Below are positions 1 through 9,209 of a stretch of 64,000 nt of DNA, piece after piece (position 1 is the stretch's first letter; every line of letters starts with the position of its first letter). The DNA is taken from positions 2,092,220 to 2,156,219 of the forward strand of contig NZ_CP007128.1 in NCBI RefSeq assembly GCF_000522985.1, read 5' to 3'. This DNA comes from Gemmatirosa kalamazoonensis. Lineage in GTDB: Bacteria; Gemmatimonadota; Gemmatimonadetes; Gemmatimonadales; Gemmatimonadaceae. The position numbers were made by a program, and so were the translations under genes. The notes beneath the pieces are model-generated. The model saw nothing but the letters and a program-made list of their open reading frames with translations. It had not been told where the DNA came from and made no database searches.

Positions 1-2
1 TG

Positions 3-1280
3 CTGCTCGGCGCGTTCGTGCAGCAGCAGCTCGCGTGGCGCGACCGGCTGTTCGTCACCGGCGCGGTCCGCGGCGACCGGAACAGCGCGTTCGGCCAGAA
101 CCTCGGCTTCGTGTGGTACCCGAGCGTGAACGCGTCGTGGGTCCTCAGCGACGAGCCGTTCTTCCCGCGCGTGCCCGGCCTCAGCTCGGCGCGGGTGCGC
201 GCGGCGTACGGCCGCTCGGGGCAGAAGCCGGACTTCCGCAACGCGATCACGTACTACAGCCCGTACGCGGTGCGCGTGTCGGGGCAGGAGGTGGGCGCGA
301 TCTCGTTCGCGAACGGTGGGCTCGGTGACCCGGCGCTGAAGCCGGAGCGCACGGGCGAGACCGAGGCGGGCGCGGACCTCGGCTTCCTGAACGGCCGCGT
401 GAGCGCGCAGCTCACCTACTACACGAAGCGGACGGACGACGCGCTCGTGCAGCTGCCGGTGGCGCCGTCGGTGGGGTCGGTGGCGCAGCGCTTCCAGAAC
501 CTCGGCTCGCTGCGCAACCGCGGGTTCGAGGTGCAGCTCTCGGGCAAGCTGCTCGACACGCGTCCGTTAGGCGTGGAGCTGACGGTGGGCGGCTCGACGA
601 ACGACAACGAGCTGCTGAACCTCGGCGCCGGCGTGTCGCCGATCACGTTCAACGCGGGCGCGGGCGCGGTGCAGCAGCACCGGCCGGGCTATCCCGCCGG
701 CGGCTACTGGGCGGTGCCGTACACGTTCGCCGACGCGAACCACGACGGCATGATCGCGCGCTCCGAGGTCACGGCGGGCGACACGACCGTCTACCTCGGC
801 AACCCGCTGCCGCGCCGCGAGTGGCAGCTCACGCCGGCGGTGACGCTGTTCCAGCGGCTGCGCGTGCAGGCGCTGGTGAGCCACCGCGCCGGCTACAAGG
901 TCTACAACCTCACGGAGCGCTACCGCTGCGTGCTCGGGAACTGCCTCGCGATCGCCGACCCGACGGCGCCGCTCGCCGACCAGGCGCGCGCGATCGCGGC
1001 CGCGGTCTACGGCACCGACGCGGGGTTCGTCGAGGACGGCAGCTTCACGAAGCTGCGCGAGCTGACGTTCACGCTCTCCGCGTCGCCGCGCATCGCGCGG
1101 ATGCTGCGCACGAGCGCCGCGAGCTTCACGGTGGCCGGCCGCAACCTGTGGCTCAGCTCCAAGTACACGGGCTTCGATCCGGAGATCACGTCGACGCCGG
1201 GATCGAACTTCACGTCGGCCGACTTCCTCACGGTGCCCCCGGTCCGCACGTGGACGGCGCGCCTGAACCTCACCTTCTGA
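3..1280 (+). CDS. SusC/RagA-type TonB-dependent outer-membrane receptor, C-terminal part (5' end outside window)
   Basis: The reading frame is open from the window edge, so this is the C-terminal 425 residues of a larger protein. It is the beta-barrel part of a SusC/RagA receptor: the opening stretch (FVQQQLAWRDRLFVTGAVR) aligns with FVQQMFGWRDRLFVTGGLR in the complete SusC protein at 13981-16902, as do later NRGFEVQLSG and AGRNLWLSS segments. The C-terminus WTARLNLTF ends in phenylalanine, as outer-membrane barrels do. The next gene, 10 nt on, is its SusD-like lipoprotein partner. Such pairs import large substrates using TonB energy; the substrate cannot be told from the sequence. Confidence 0.93.
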   Translation: MLGAFVQQQLAWRDRLFVTGAVRGDRNSAFGQNLGFVWYPSVNASWVLSDEPFFPRVPGLSSARVRAAYGRSGQKPDFRNAITYYSPYAVRVSGQEVGAISFANGGLGDPALKPERTGETEAGADLGFLNGRVSAQLTYYTKRTDDALVQLPVAPSVGSVAQRFQNLGSLRNRGFEVQLSGKLLDTRPLGVELTVGGSTNDNELLNLGAGVSPITFNAGAGAVQQHRPGYPAGGYWAVPYTFADANHDGMIARSEVTAGDTTVYLGNPLPRREWQLTPAVTLFQRLRVQALVSHRAGYKVYNLTERYRCVLGNCLAIADPTAPLADQARAIAAAVYGTDAGFVEDGSFTKLRELTFTLSASPRIARMLRTSAASFTVAGRNLWLSSKYTGFDPEITSTPGSNFTSADFLTVPPVRTWTARLNLTF

Positions 1281-1290
1281 CCCTCGCACC

Positions 1291-2685
1291 ATGCGCAACA
1301 CCTATCGGGCGTTAGGCGCGGCCGCGCTGGCGCTGGGGACGGCGTGCAACACCGACTCGCTGCTGCGGGTGACGGACCAGGACGTGGTCCGCCCCACGGC
1401 GGTGAGCGACTCGACGAGCCTGCCCGTGTTCCTCGCCGGCGCGCAGAGCGACTTCCAGACCGCGTTCAGCGGCACGGGCCTCGGCAACGAGGGACAGGCG
1501 AACATCGCGGGGCTGTTCACGGACGAGTTCATCCAGACCGAATCGTTCGCGTCGCGCTTCGACGTCGACCGGCGCCAGGTGCAGTCGGAGAACGGCACGA
1601 TGGCGGGGATCTTCCTCGACCTGTCGCGCGCCCGCGCGGCCGCCGAGCGCGCGTCGGCGCAGTACGTGAAGTTCAACCAGCCGAACGCGTCGGGGCGGAT
1701 CGACGCGCTCACGCTGGCCGGCTTCTCGTACACGCTGTTCGGCGAGAACTACTGCTCCGGCGTGCCGTTCAGCACGCTCGACGAGAACAACCAGATCACG
1801 TACGGCCAGCCGCAGACGACGTCGCAGATGTTCGGCAGCGCGATCGCGAAGTTCGACTCGGCGCTCGCGATCCCGGGCATCTCGGCGGACCAGCGCGCGC
1901 TGGCGCAGGTCGGACGCGGGCGCGCGCTGCTCGACCTCGGGCGGTTCGACGACGCCGCGGCGGCGGTGGCGAGCGTGCCGATCGGGTTCCAGTGGATCAT
2001 CGAGTCGTCGAGCAATTCGGCGCGCCAGTACAACGGCGTGTGGGAGCTGACGGCGAACGAGGGGCGGTGGGGCGTGGCCGACCGCGAGGGCGGCAACGGG
2101 CTCGATTTCGTGACCGCGGAGGATCCGCGCGTGCCGTTCGACGCCGGCGCGTTAGGCTTCGACAACGGCCCGTCGCCGCTGCAGCTGAAGTACCCCGATC
2201 GCTCGTCGCTGACCGTGCTCGCCGACGGCATCGAGGCGAAGCTCATCGTGGCCGAGGCGCAGCTCCGGCGCGGCGACCGCGCGGGGATGACGGCGACGCT
2301 GAACGCGCTCCGCGCGGATCCGACGGCGCGCGAGCAGCGGGTGCCGGCCGACCTGCCGACGGGGTTCGAGCAGGACTTCTCCGCGCTCGTGCCGCTCGCC
2401 GTGCCGGCGACGCAGGATGCCGCGCGCGACCTGCTGTTCCGCGAGCGGGCGTTCTGGCTGTTCGGCACGTCGCACCGCCTGGGCGACATGCGCCGCCTCG
2501 TGCGACAGTACGCGCGCCCCGCGTCGAGCGTGTTCCCGTCGGGCAACTACCTGTCGAACGGGCGCACCGGCACGTACGGCACCGACGTGAACCTCCCGAT
2601 CCCGATCGACGAGGGGAACAACCCGAACACGCCGCGGACCGGGGAGCGGATCCCGAACAAGGGGTGCATCGACCGCAACGCGTGA
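1291..2685 (+). CDS. SusD/RagB-family outer-membrane lipoprotein
   Basis: 464 residues. The N-terminus MRNTYRALGAAALALGTAC is a lipoprotein signal with the lipobox Cys at residue 19. A 10-nt gap separates it from the SusC gene, the usual SusC-SusD order. The body is helical, and the C-terminus has the family features RAFWLFGTSHRLGDMRRL and a final region of LPIPIDEGNNPN type (SusD proteins typically end with a similar PIP segment). It would sit on the cell surface as the lid of the SusC barrel and bind substrate. No catabolic enzyme is linked, so the substrate is unknown. A tandem octamer array begins directly behind the stop codon. Confidence 0.93.
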   Translation: MRNTYRALGAAALALGTACNTDSLLRVTDQDVVRPTAVSDSTSLPVFLAGAQSDFQTAFSGTGLGNEGQANIAGLFTDEFIQTESFASRFDVDRRQVQSENGTMAGIFLDLSRARAAAERASAQYVKFNQPNASGRIDALTLAGFSYTLFGENYCSGVPFSTLDENNQITYGQPQTTSQMFGSAIAKFDSALAIPGISADQRALAQVGRGRALLDLGRFDDAAAAVASVPIGFQWIIESSSNSARQYNGVWELTANEGRWGVADREGGNGLDFVTAEDPRVPFDAGALGFDNGPSPLQLKYPDRSSLTVLADGIEAKLIVAEAQLRRGDRAGMTATLNALRADPTAREQRVPADLPTGFEQDFSALVPLAVPATQDAARDLLFRERAFWLFGTSHRLGDMRRLVRQYARPASSVFPSGNYLSNGRTGTYGTDVNLPIPIDEGNNPNTPRTGERIPNKGCIDRNA

Positions 2686-2687
2686 GT

Positions 2688-2743
2688 GCTGCGTGGCTGC
2701 GTGGCTGCGTGGCTGCGTGGCTGCGTGGCTGCGTGGCTGCGTG
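2688..2743. repeat. Tandem array of seven 8-bp units (GCTGCGTG)
   Basis: Seven perfect head-to-tail copies start 2 nt after the SusD stop codon. Thirteen bases later two copies in the opposite orientation follow (CACAGC-type strand, 2757-2772), so the transcript could fold into a long GC hairpin. Copy number is likely to vary between strains because the copies are identical. It may act as a transcription barrier behind the SusC-SusD pair; there is no T-run. Confidence 0.9.
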
Positions 2744-2909
2744 AGTACGTCGGTGTCACGCAGCCACGCAGCCACTCAGGTGTCGTAGTCCCGCAGCCGC
2801 TTCGTCGCACCGGACGGACGTTCCGTCGCGCGGGCGGAGAGATCGGCGGCGCCGGGCCCTAGGGTGATGTCCAGAACACCGGCTCACCCCTCGACGGAGG
2901 TTCTTCCCG

Positions 2910-3374
2910 ATGCGCCCGACGCTACAGTCCTTCGCCCGCGCCGTCCTCGCCACCTCGACGCTGTCCGCGCTCGCCGCGTGCGCGAGCGGGGGGCTCTCGT
3001 CGGGGGCGTTGTTCGAGCAGGGGACGACGCTGCCGAAGCTCGTGACGACGTCCCGCGACTCGTACGTCATCGCCGCCGCGTCGCTGCCGCGCGACCAGCG
3101 ACTGACCGACGTCGTGTCGCAGCGGTGGCCGCAGATGGTGCGCGGCGAGCTGCCGCGGGGCGACTTCGGGCTCGTTCCGACGCAGTCGCTCGACCGCTTC
3201 GGCGTGTACGACTCGCGCGGCGCGTTCCTCGGCGGGCCCGATTACCTCGTGAGCGTGCGCGCCGACGACGTGATCGAGATACGGCGGCTGACCGCGGGCG
3301 AGGAGTCGGCGCTGCTCGGCCGGCGGCACCCGGCGGGGGCCATCATCCTCCAGTGGCGCTACAACGCTCGATAG
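2910..3374 (+). CDS. Small lipoprotein of unknown function
   Basis: 154 residues starting MRPTLQSFARAVLATSTLSALAAC, a lipoprotein signal with its Cys at residue 24. A GGAGG at 2896-2900, nine bases before the ATG, supports the start. The mature part (about 130 residues) has no motif I recognise; it contains the segments RDSYVIAAASLPRDQRLTDV and DDVIEIRRLTAGEESALLG and may be a small beta-sandwich-like domain. Its 3' end overlaps the end of the convergent histidine kinase gene by 32 nt. Confidence 0.75.
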   Translation: MRPTLQSFARAVLATSTLSALAACASGGLSSGALFEQGTTLPKLVTTSRDSYVIAAASLPRDQRLTDVVSQRWPQMVRGELPRGDFGLVPTQSLDRFGVYDSRGAFLGGPDYLVSVRADDVIEIRRLTAGEESALLGRRHPAGAIILQWRYNAR

Positions 3375-5046
3375 TCGCGAGGGCGCGCAGCTCGTCGGTC
3401 ATCGCGGCGAGCGCGCGCTCCTCGTCGGGGGTCAGCCGCGTGCGGCCGGAGGCGTCGAGCAGCATCCGCAGCAGGTCGGCGGTGCGCTCGGCGATCCGCT
3501 CGCCGCGCGGCGGGTCGGACACCACCACGCGCGCCGCGCGGTCGAGCAGCCAGAGGATGAACGGCGGGCGCACGTCGAGCGTGAGCGACTGCAGCCGAGT
3601 GCGCTCGATCTCCCGCTCCAGCCGCGCCGAGGCGAGCGCGCGCTCGCTGTACCACGCGCGCACGCCGCGCGCGTAGCCCCACGCGACGAGCGCGGCGACG
3701 AGCATCACGGCGACGACGATGCGGTCACCTCCGGGCGCGGCGCCCGCCACCCCCGTGACGGCCGGACGCAGCGCGAGCCGCGCGAGATCCTGCGCCGTCC
3801 ACACCGCGCCGACGCCGATCACGGCGGGCCACAGCAGCGGCACGTTAGGCGCGGGGCGCTGCGGGGGCACCGGATGCTCGCCGGTGAGACCGGTGGGGTC
3901 GGGGGGGCCCGCGGGGTCGTCGAGCTCCGCGACCTCGCGCTCGGGCACGTCGTGCCACGGCAGCTCGATGGTGACCGTGGTGCGGCCCGTCGCGTCGGTG
4001 CCTAACGCGAGCCCGTAGCGCGCGCCGTAGAGCTGGGCGAGCCGCGCGCGCGTGTTCGGCAGCCCGATGCCGTGCCCGCCGGTCGACGTCATCGACGCGC
4101 CCATCGACACGTCGGGCGACGCCTGCTCCGCGGCGCCGTTCTCCACCGTCACACGCAGCGTCTCGCCGACGACCGCGACGTCGACGTGCACCCGGCCGCC
4201 GTGTCGCAGCCCGTGGCGCACGGCGTTCTCCACGAGCGGCTGCAGCAGGAGCGGCGGCAGCAGCGCGGACCACGCCGCGGGATCCACGCGCTGGGTGATG
4301 TCGAGCCGGTCGCCGAAGCGCAGCCGCTCGATCGCGACGTACGACGCGAGCGTCGCCAGCTCGTCGCGCACCGTCACCTCGGGCACGTCCGTGGCCACGG
4401 TGGCGGCGCGCAGTAGCTCGGCGAGGTGGCGCATCATGTTCGCCGACGTCGTCGGCGCGTCGCGCGCGAGCTGCGCGATGGCGTTCAGCGCGTTGAACAG
4501 GAAGTGCGGGCGAAGCTGCCGCTGCAGATAGTCGAGCCGAGCGCGCGCCAGCTCGGTCTCGAGCTGCAGCGCGCGGCGCGTGCGGCGTACGAGCTCGCGG
4601 TGCGTGGTGACGGCGCGAAGCAGCGCGAGCATGAGCGCGTACGTGCCGAGGTCGAGGTCCACCTCGGCGACGGCGAGCGGCCAGTACCGCGGCGCCGCGG
4701 GCAGCAGCGCGGCGAGCACGCCGCGCCGCACGATGGAGAGCACCAGCCACGCCGCGAGCGCGAGCGCGCCGTGGAGCAGCAGCGTGGGGCGCCACGGCAG
4801 ACGGGCGCGTCGCACCGCGAGGTCCACGCGCGCGACGACGGGCGTGAGCGCGATCCACGCGAGCGCGAGGGCGAGCGCGGTCGGCAGCACCCAGCGCGCG
4901 GCCACCGGCGCCGGCGCGCGGTCGAGCGCGAGCCGCAGCCCGGCGAGCGCCGCACCGTACGCCACCCAGCCGGCGGCCCACAGCAGCGCGCGTCGTTGGG
5001 CGGCCGCCGGCCAGCGCGGCCAGCGCAGGGACGGGAAAGGGCTCAT
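3343..5046 (-). CDS. LytS/YehU-type sensor histidine kinase with a second, decayed kinase module
   Basis: 567 residues from the ATG at 5046; the open frame runs further upstream, but that stretch is arginine-rich non-coding-type sequence. Residues 20-150 hold about four membrane segments. The His_kinase (PF06580-type) motif RPHFLFNALN has the phosphoacceptor His at 181; the N-box LLQPLVENAVRHG is at 268-280 and the G-box GHGIGLPNTRARL at 324-336. Unusually, about 200 more residues follow: one or two further membrane segments (403-420, 442-460) and a copy of the dimerisation helix in which RPHFLFNALN has become RPPFILWLLD (493-502), so the His is lost. No response regulator is adjacent. Function: probably phosphorylates a LytTR regulator elsewhere. 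Confidence 0.88.
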   Translation of the reverse strand: MSPFPSLRWPRWPAAAQRRALLWAAGWVAYGAALAGLRLALDRAPAPVAARWVLPTALALALAWIALTPVVARVDLAVRRARLPWRPTLLLHGALALAAWLVLSIVRRGVLAALLPAAPRYWPLAVAEVDLDLGTYALMLALLRAVTTHRELVRRTRRALQLETELARARLDYLQRQLRPHFLFNALNAIAQLARDAPTTSANMMRHLAELLRAATVATDVPEVTVRDELATLASYVAIERLRFGDRLDITQRVDPAAWSALLPPLLLQPLVENAVRHGLRHGGRVHVDVAVVGETLRVTVENGAAEQASPDVSMGASMTSTGGHGIGLPNTRARLAQLYGARYGLALGTDATGRTTVTIELPWHDVPEREVAELDDPAGPPDPTGLTGEHPVPPQRPAPNVPLLWPAVIGVGAVWTAQDLARLALRPAVTGVAGAAPGGDRIVVAVMLVAALVAWGYARGVRAWYSERALASARLEREIERTRLQSLTLDVRPPFILWLLDRAARVVVSDPPRGERIAERTADLLRMLLDASGRTRLTPDEERALAAMTDELRALATIERCSATGG

Positions 5047-5234
5047 GCGCGGAACGATGGGACGAAGCGCGCGTAAGGGGGTGCGGTGCGGCGCACCGGA
5101 CGGCCGCTTCGTCGCCCGACGGGTCGGATGGCGGATGCGGCCGCGGATTGTCGTATGAGCAGACGCCGTCGGAGAACGGCCCCGCGCCGGTCGCGGAGTG
5201 CCGCGTCGTCCCCTGCGATTCCCGGAGCCGCCCC

Positions 5235-6656
5235 ATGCGTCGCCCTGTGTCGTCGCCCGTCGCCGTCGTCGCCGCCGTCGTCGCTGCCGCATGCACGCTC
5301 GCCGCCTGCGCCGAGCGTCCCACCGAGCCGGCCCGGACGCGCGCGCCGGGGGCCGCGTCGGCCAGCGTCGCGTCGGGCGGCGTGATGACGTCCGCCGAGA
5401 ATGCGGTGGCGACGGCGGCGATCGTGCGGCAGCTCGCGGCGTCGCGCGGCATCGTGCCGCTGCGTCGTCCGGCGCCGGTGCGGCCCGCGCTCGTCGCGCT
5501 CGGCCGCGCGCTGCTGTTCGACCCGATCCTGAGCGGCAACCGCGACATCGCGTGCGCCACCTGCCACCTGCCGGGCTTCTCCACCGGCGACGGCCGCTCG
5601 CTGTCGATCGGTCAGGGCGGCTCGGGGTTCGGGCCGTCGCGGCTGCACCCCGCGGGGACGCTCATCCCGCGCAACGCGCCGCCGATGTTCGCCCTCGGCG
5701 CGATGAAGCACCTGTTCTGGGACGGCCGCGTGCAGCTCGGCCCCGACGGGCGCGTGCAGACGCCGGCCGGCGCGCAGGTCACGGCGGAGATGCAGCGCAC
5801 GTTCGAGTTCGGCCCGATCTCCGCGTTAGGCATGTTCCCCGTCACGAGCCGGGCAGAGATGCGCGCCGGCCGCGAGAACGAGGTCGGCATGGTCGCCGAC
5901 ACCGACCTGCGCGGCATCTGGGCCGCGCTCATGCGGCGGCTCGGCGCGATCCCGCAGTACCGCGCGATGTTCGAGGCCGCGTACCCGGGCACGCGGTTCG
6001 ACCAGATGACGTTCGCGCACGCGTCGAACGCGATCGGCGGCTTCATCGTGGACAAGCTGACGTTCACGAACACGCCGTGGGATCGCTTCCTCGCCGGCGA
6101 CGACCGCGCGCTCACCACCGCGCAGCTCGACGGCGCGCAGACGTTCCTGTCGCTGAAGTGCTCCGTGTGCCACGACGGCGCGACGTTCAGCGACGACCAG
6201 TTCCACAACGTCGCGGTGGCGCAGATCGGCCCCGGCGAGGGGAACGGCGACGGGGGGCGCGACGACTTCGGGCGCATGAACGTGACGGGGCTCGCCGCCG
6301 ACCGGTACCGCTTCCGCACGACGCCGCTGCGCAACGTGGAGCTCACCGCGCCGTACGGCCACGACGGCGCGGTCACGTCGCTGCGGGCGTTCGTCGCGCA
6401 CTACAGCCAGTCGGACCTGAAGCTGCAGAGCTTCGACGGCGCGTCGCTCGACGCGGGGCTGCGCGGGTCGCTGCTGGCGACGGCGTCGCGCATCCTCGCG
6501 ACGCGCGACACGCTGCTGAACGGCGTCGTGTTCGGCGACGACGTCGTGAACAAGCTGATGGCCTACATGTCCGCGCTGACCGACGACGCGGCGCGCAACC
6601 TCTCGTCGCTCACGCCGGAGCGCGTGCCGAGCGGATTGCGCGTGCCGCGGCCGTGA
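5235..6656 (+). CDS. Di-heme cytochrome c peroxidase / MauG-family lipoprotein
   Basis: 473 residues. MRRPVSSPVAVVAAVVAAACTLAAC is a lipoprotein signal (Cys 25). Two c-type heme sites are visible: CATCH at 107-111 and CSVCH at 309-313, with the family segments LFDPILSGNRDIAC, HLFWDGRV and TPLRNVELTAPYGHDGAV. This is the CCP_MauG architecture: periplasmic reduction of hydrogen peroxide with cytochrome electrons, or oxidation of a partner protein. A CGGAG lies about 10 nt before the ATG at 5235. The stop codon directly abuts the convergent kinase gene. A second MauG-type gene lies at 29970-31223. Confidence 0.93.
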   Translation: MRRPVSSPVAVVAAVVAAACTLAACAERPTEPARTRAPGAASASVASGGVMTSAENAVATAAIVRQLAASRGIVPLRRPAPVRPALVALGRALLFDPILSGNRDIACATCHLPGFSTGDGRSLSIGQGGSGFGPSRLHPAGTLIPRNAPPMFALGAMKHLFWDGRVQLGPDGRVQTPAGAQVTAEMQRTFEFGPISALGMFPVTSRAEMRAGRENEVGMVADTDLRGIWAALMRRLGAIPQYRAMFEAAYPGTRFDQMTFAHASNAIGGFIVDKLTFTNTPWDRFLAGDDRALTTAQLDGAQTFLSLKCSVCHDGATFSDDQFHNVAVAQIGPGEGNGDGGRDDFGRMNVTGLAADRYRFRTTPLRNVELTAPYGHDGAVTSLRAFVAHYSQSDLKLQSFDGASLDAGLRGSLLATASRILATRDTLLNGVVFGDDVVNKLMAYMSALTDDAARNLSSLTPERVPSGLRVPRP

Positions 6657-9209
6657 TCAGTCCGGCGGAAGCAGCGCGCGGTACTTCGCGGCCTCGGCGT
6701 CGCGCTTCGCCGCGGTATAGAACCGCACGAGCGCGGCGAGGGCGTAGAGGCGCCACTGTCGGGTGATGACGTTGTCGACGCGGAAGCGCTCGTAGCCGGC
6801 GAGCAGCAGCGGCTCCGCCTCGGCGAGGCGTCCCTGCGCGCGCAGGGCGTCGCCGAGGTGGACGCGCGCGTTCGCGACCATGGCGCTCTTCTCGCCCAGC
6901 TGCGAGCGGAAGACGCGCAGCGCGTCGCGGCTCAGCGCCACCGCCTCGTCGGCCTGGTCGTTCTGGGTCAGCACGCTCGCGAGGTCGACGTCCAGCACGC
7001 CGACGTCGATCGCATCGGGCCCGAGGAACCGCCGGTTCATCTGCAGCGCCTCGCGCAGCACGGGCTCGGCCTCGCGATAGCGCTTCGCCCGCGCGAGCTC
7101 GACGCCCAGGTTGCGCAGCGCCACCGAGAGATCCGGATGTCCCTGCGGGTGCGCCGCGCGCAGGATGTCGACCGCCTCGCGGAGCAGCGCCTGGGCCTCG
7201 TCGTGGCGATCGTGCTCGCCTAACGACATGCCGAGCTCGATGAGGTTCGCGGTCACCGCCGGGTGCCGCTCACCGTAGAACGCGCGGGTGACGGCGAGCG
7301 CCTGGCGGTACAGCGGCTCGGCGCGCACGAAGTCGCCGCGGTAGTTCAACAGGTTCGCCGCGCCGGTCAGCCGCGCGGCGCGGGCCGGCGTGATCTCGCG
7401 CGGCTGACGCGCGATGAGCGACAGCCATCGATCGAACAGCGGCACCGCGGTGCGCGCGTCGCCCGCCTGGTGCAGGTCGACCGCGAGGTCGTAGAGCGCG
7501 TCGACCGTCTTCGGGTCCCGCTCGCCGCCGAGCGTGCGCCTGACGGCCAGCACCTCGCGGCGCAGCCGGATCGTCTCCGGCAGCTCCTGCTTGTTCTCGT
7601 ACACGTCGGCGAGGTGCTCCAGGGAGTTCGCGACGTCCACGTGATTCTCGCCGTGGAGCCGGCGCCGGATCGCGAGCGCCTCGTCGAGCAGTGGACGCGC
7701 CTCGTCGTAGTCGCCGAGCTGCGTGTGGACGCGCCCGATCACGTCGAGCATCTGCGCGCGGAGCTCGGGCTGCCCGGAGAGCTCGCGGGCGCGCGCCAGG
7801 CCGCGACCGAGCAGCGCCCGCGCCGTCACGGTGTCGCCGAGCGCCTTGCCGCTCTCGCTCGCCTCGAACAGGCCGAGCATGAAGTCGGTGACCTGCTCCG
7901 CCTTGTGGGCGTTCACCGTGGCCTCGACGAGCGCGCGCTGGATCCGCGCGCGGCCGACGACGACGGTGCTCACGTACGCCGTCGCCAGCGCGCCGATCCC
8001 GAACGCGGCGGCGACGCCCCCGCGGTGCCGCACGCAGAACTTGCGCACGCGGTACCACGCGTCGTCGGGCCGCGCGAGCACGGGGCGTCCATCGCGCAGC
8101 CGCTGCAGGTCGTCGAGCAGCGCGGCGGCCGACGCATACCGGCGCTCCGGCTCCCTGCGCAGCGCCTTCAGCACGATGGCGTCGAGATCGCCGCGCAGCG
8201 CACGGCGCGCGTCGTCGGTCGCCGCCACCGCGGACGGCGGCGGCGGGTCGCCGCGCAGGATCGCGTCCTCCAGCGCGCGCTCGCCGCCCTCGCGGCCGAC
8301 GCGCGCGCCGAACGGGAGCCGGCCGGCGAGCAGCTCGTAGAGCAGGGCGCCCAACTGATACACGTCGGTCAGCGTCGTCACCGGCTCGCCGCGGATCTGC
8401 TCGGGCGCCGCGTACTCCGGCGTCATCCATCGGTGTCCCGCGCGCGTGCTGGGCGGCGCGTAGGCGCCGACCACCGGCGTGGTGCCGTCCTGCAGCAGCT
8501 TCGCGAGCCCGAAGTCGAGCAGCTTCGGCGTGCCGTCGTCGGTGACGAGCACGTTCGACGGCTTCAGGTCGCGGTGCACGACCAGGCTGCGGTGCGCGTA
8601 CTGCGTCGCCTCGACGACGGGGAGGAAGAGCCGCACGCGCTCGGCGACGGAGAGCGAGCGCGCCGCGCAGTAGCGATCGATGGGGACGCCGTCGACGTGC
8701 TCGAGGACGAGATACGGCTGGTCGTCGTCGGTCATGCCGCCGTCGAGCAGGCGCGCGACGTTCGGGTGGTTCAGCGTCGCGAGGATCTGGCGCTCGGCGC
8801 GGAACCGCTCGCGGTCGATGTCGGCGTCGAGGCCGGGGCGCAGCAGCTTCAACGCGACGCGCTGGTCGAACTGTCCATCGGCGCGCTCGGCCAGGAATAC
8901 GCGCGACATGCCGCCGCGGCCGATCTCGCGCACGAGCCGGTACGCGCCGACGCGCCGCCCCTCCTGCGCGGGCGCCGCGTACGCCTCCGCGCGCCGCTCG
9001 GCCATCGCCGCCGCGGCCGCGCCGATCGGCGGCGCGTCGAGGAAGCGCCGCGCCGTGCCGAGTCGGTCGAGCAGCGACTCGACCTCGCGCCGCAGATCCG
9101 GATCGCCGGCGCAGGTCTGGTCGAGCAGCGCCGGCCACTGCGCGGGCTCGCGCGCGAGCGCCGCGTCGAGCACCTGCTCCACGCGCCGCCACCGGTCGAG
9201 CTGCGTCAT
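6657..9209 (-). CDS. Membrane-anchored Ser/Thr protein kinase with C-terminal TPR repeats
   Basis: 850 residues. An N-terminal helical region (1-60) of the type found in acidobacterial and gemmatimonad kinases precedes the kinase domain: glycine loop IGRGGMSRVF near 97, ATP lysine K121, catalytic HRDLKPSN with D214, DFG at 232-234 and APEQ at 268-271. All catalytic residues are present. One membrane segment lies at about 398-419, and the rest (430-830) is a string of tetratricopeptide repeats (QALLREAVDILRAAHPQGHP-like units), probably periplasmic and used for protein binding. The start overlaps the stop of the sigma-factor gene by 4 nt (ATGA), so the two are translationally coupled. Confidence 0.95.
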   Translation of the reverse strand: MTQLDRWRRVEQVLDAALAREPAQWPALLDQTCAGDPDLRREVESLLDRLGTARRFLDAPPIGAAAAAMAERRAEAYAAPAQEGRRVGAYRLVREIGRGGMSRVFLAERADGQFDQRVALKLLRPGLDADIDRERFRAERQILATLNHPNVARLLDGGMTDDDQPYLVLEHVDGVPIDRYCAARSLSVAERVRLFLPVVEATQYAHRSLVVHRDLKPSNVLVTDDGTPKLLDFGLAKLLQDGTTPVVGAYAPPSTRAGHRWMTPEYAAPEQIRGEPVTTLTDVYQLGALLYELLAGRLPFGARVGREGGERALEDAILRGDPPPPSAVAATDDARRALRGDLDAIVLKALRREPERRYASAAALLDDLQRLRDGRPVLARPDDAWYRVRKFCVRHRGGVAAAFGIGALATAYVSTVVVGRARIQRALVEATVNAHKAEQVTDFMLGLFEASESGKALGDTVTARALLGRGLARARELSGQPELRAQMLDVIGRVHTQLGDYDEARPLLDEALAIRRRLHGENHVDVANSLEHLADVYENKQELPETIRLRREVLAVRRTLGGERDPKTVDALYDLAVDLHQAGDARTAVPLFDRWLSLIARQPREITPARAARLTGAANLLNYRGDFVRAEPLYRQALAVTRAFYGERHPAVTANLIELGMSLGEHDRHDEAQALLREAVDILRAAHPQGHPDLSVALRNLGVELARAKRYREAEPVLREALQMNRRFLGPDAIDVGVLDVDLASVLTQNDQADEAVALSRDALRVFRSQLGEKSAMVANARVHLGDALRAQGRLAEAEPLLLAGYERFRVDNVITRQWRLYALAALVRFYTAAKRDAEAAKYRALLPPD

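Noticed and set aside
2756-3070. Small minus-strand open frames behind SusD (104 codons)
   Set aside because: They start in the 8-bp array and cover the opposite strand of a lipoprotein gene with a good ribosome site.
5046-5292. Extended start of the first histidine kinase
   Set aside because: The extra 82 residues are Arg-rich (MRQRRRRRRRR) and overlap the region upstream of the divergent peroxidase gene; membrane helices begin after the ATG at 5046.
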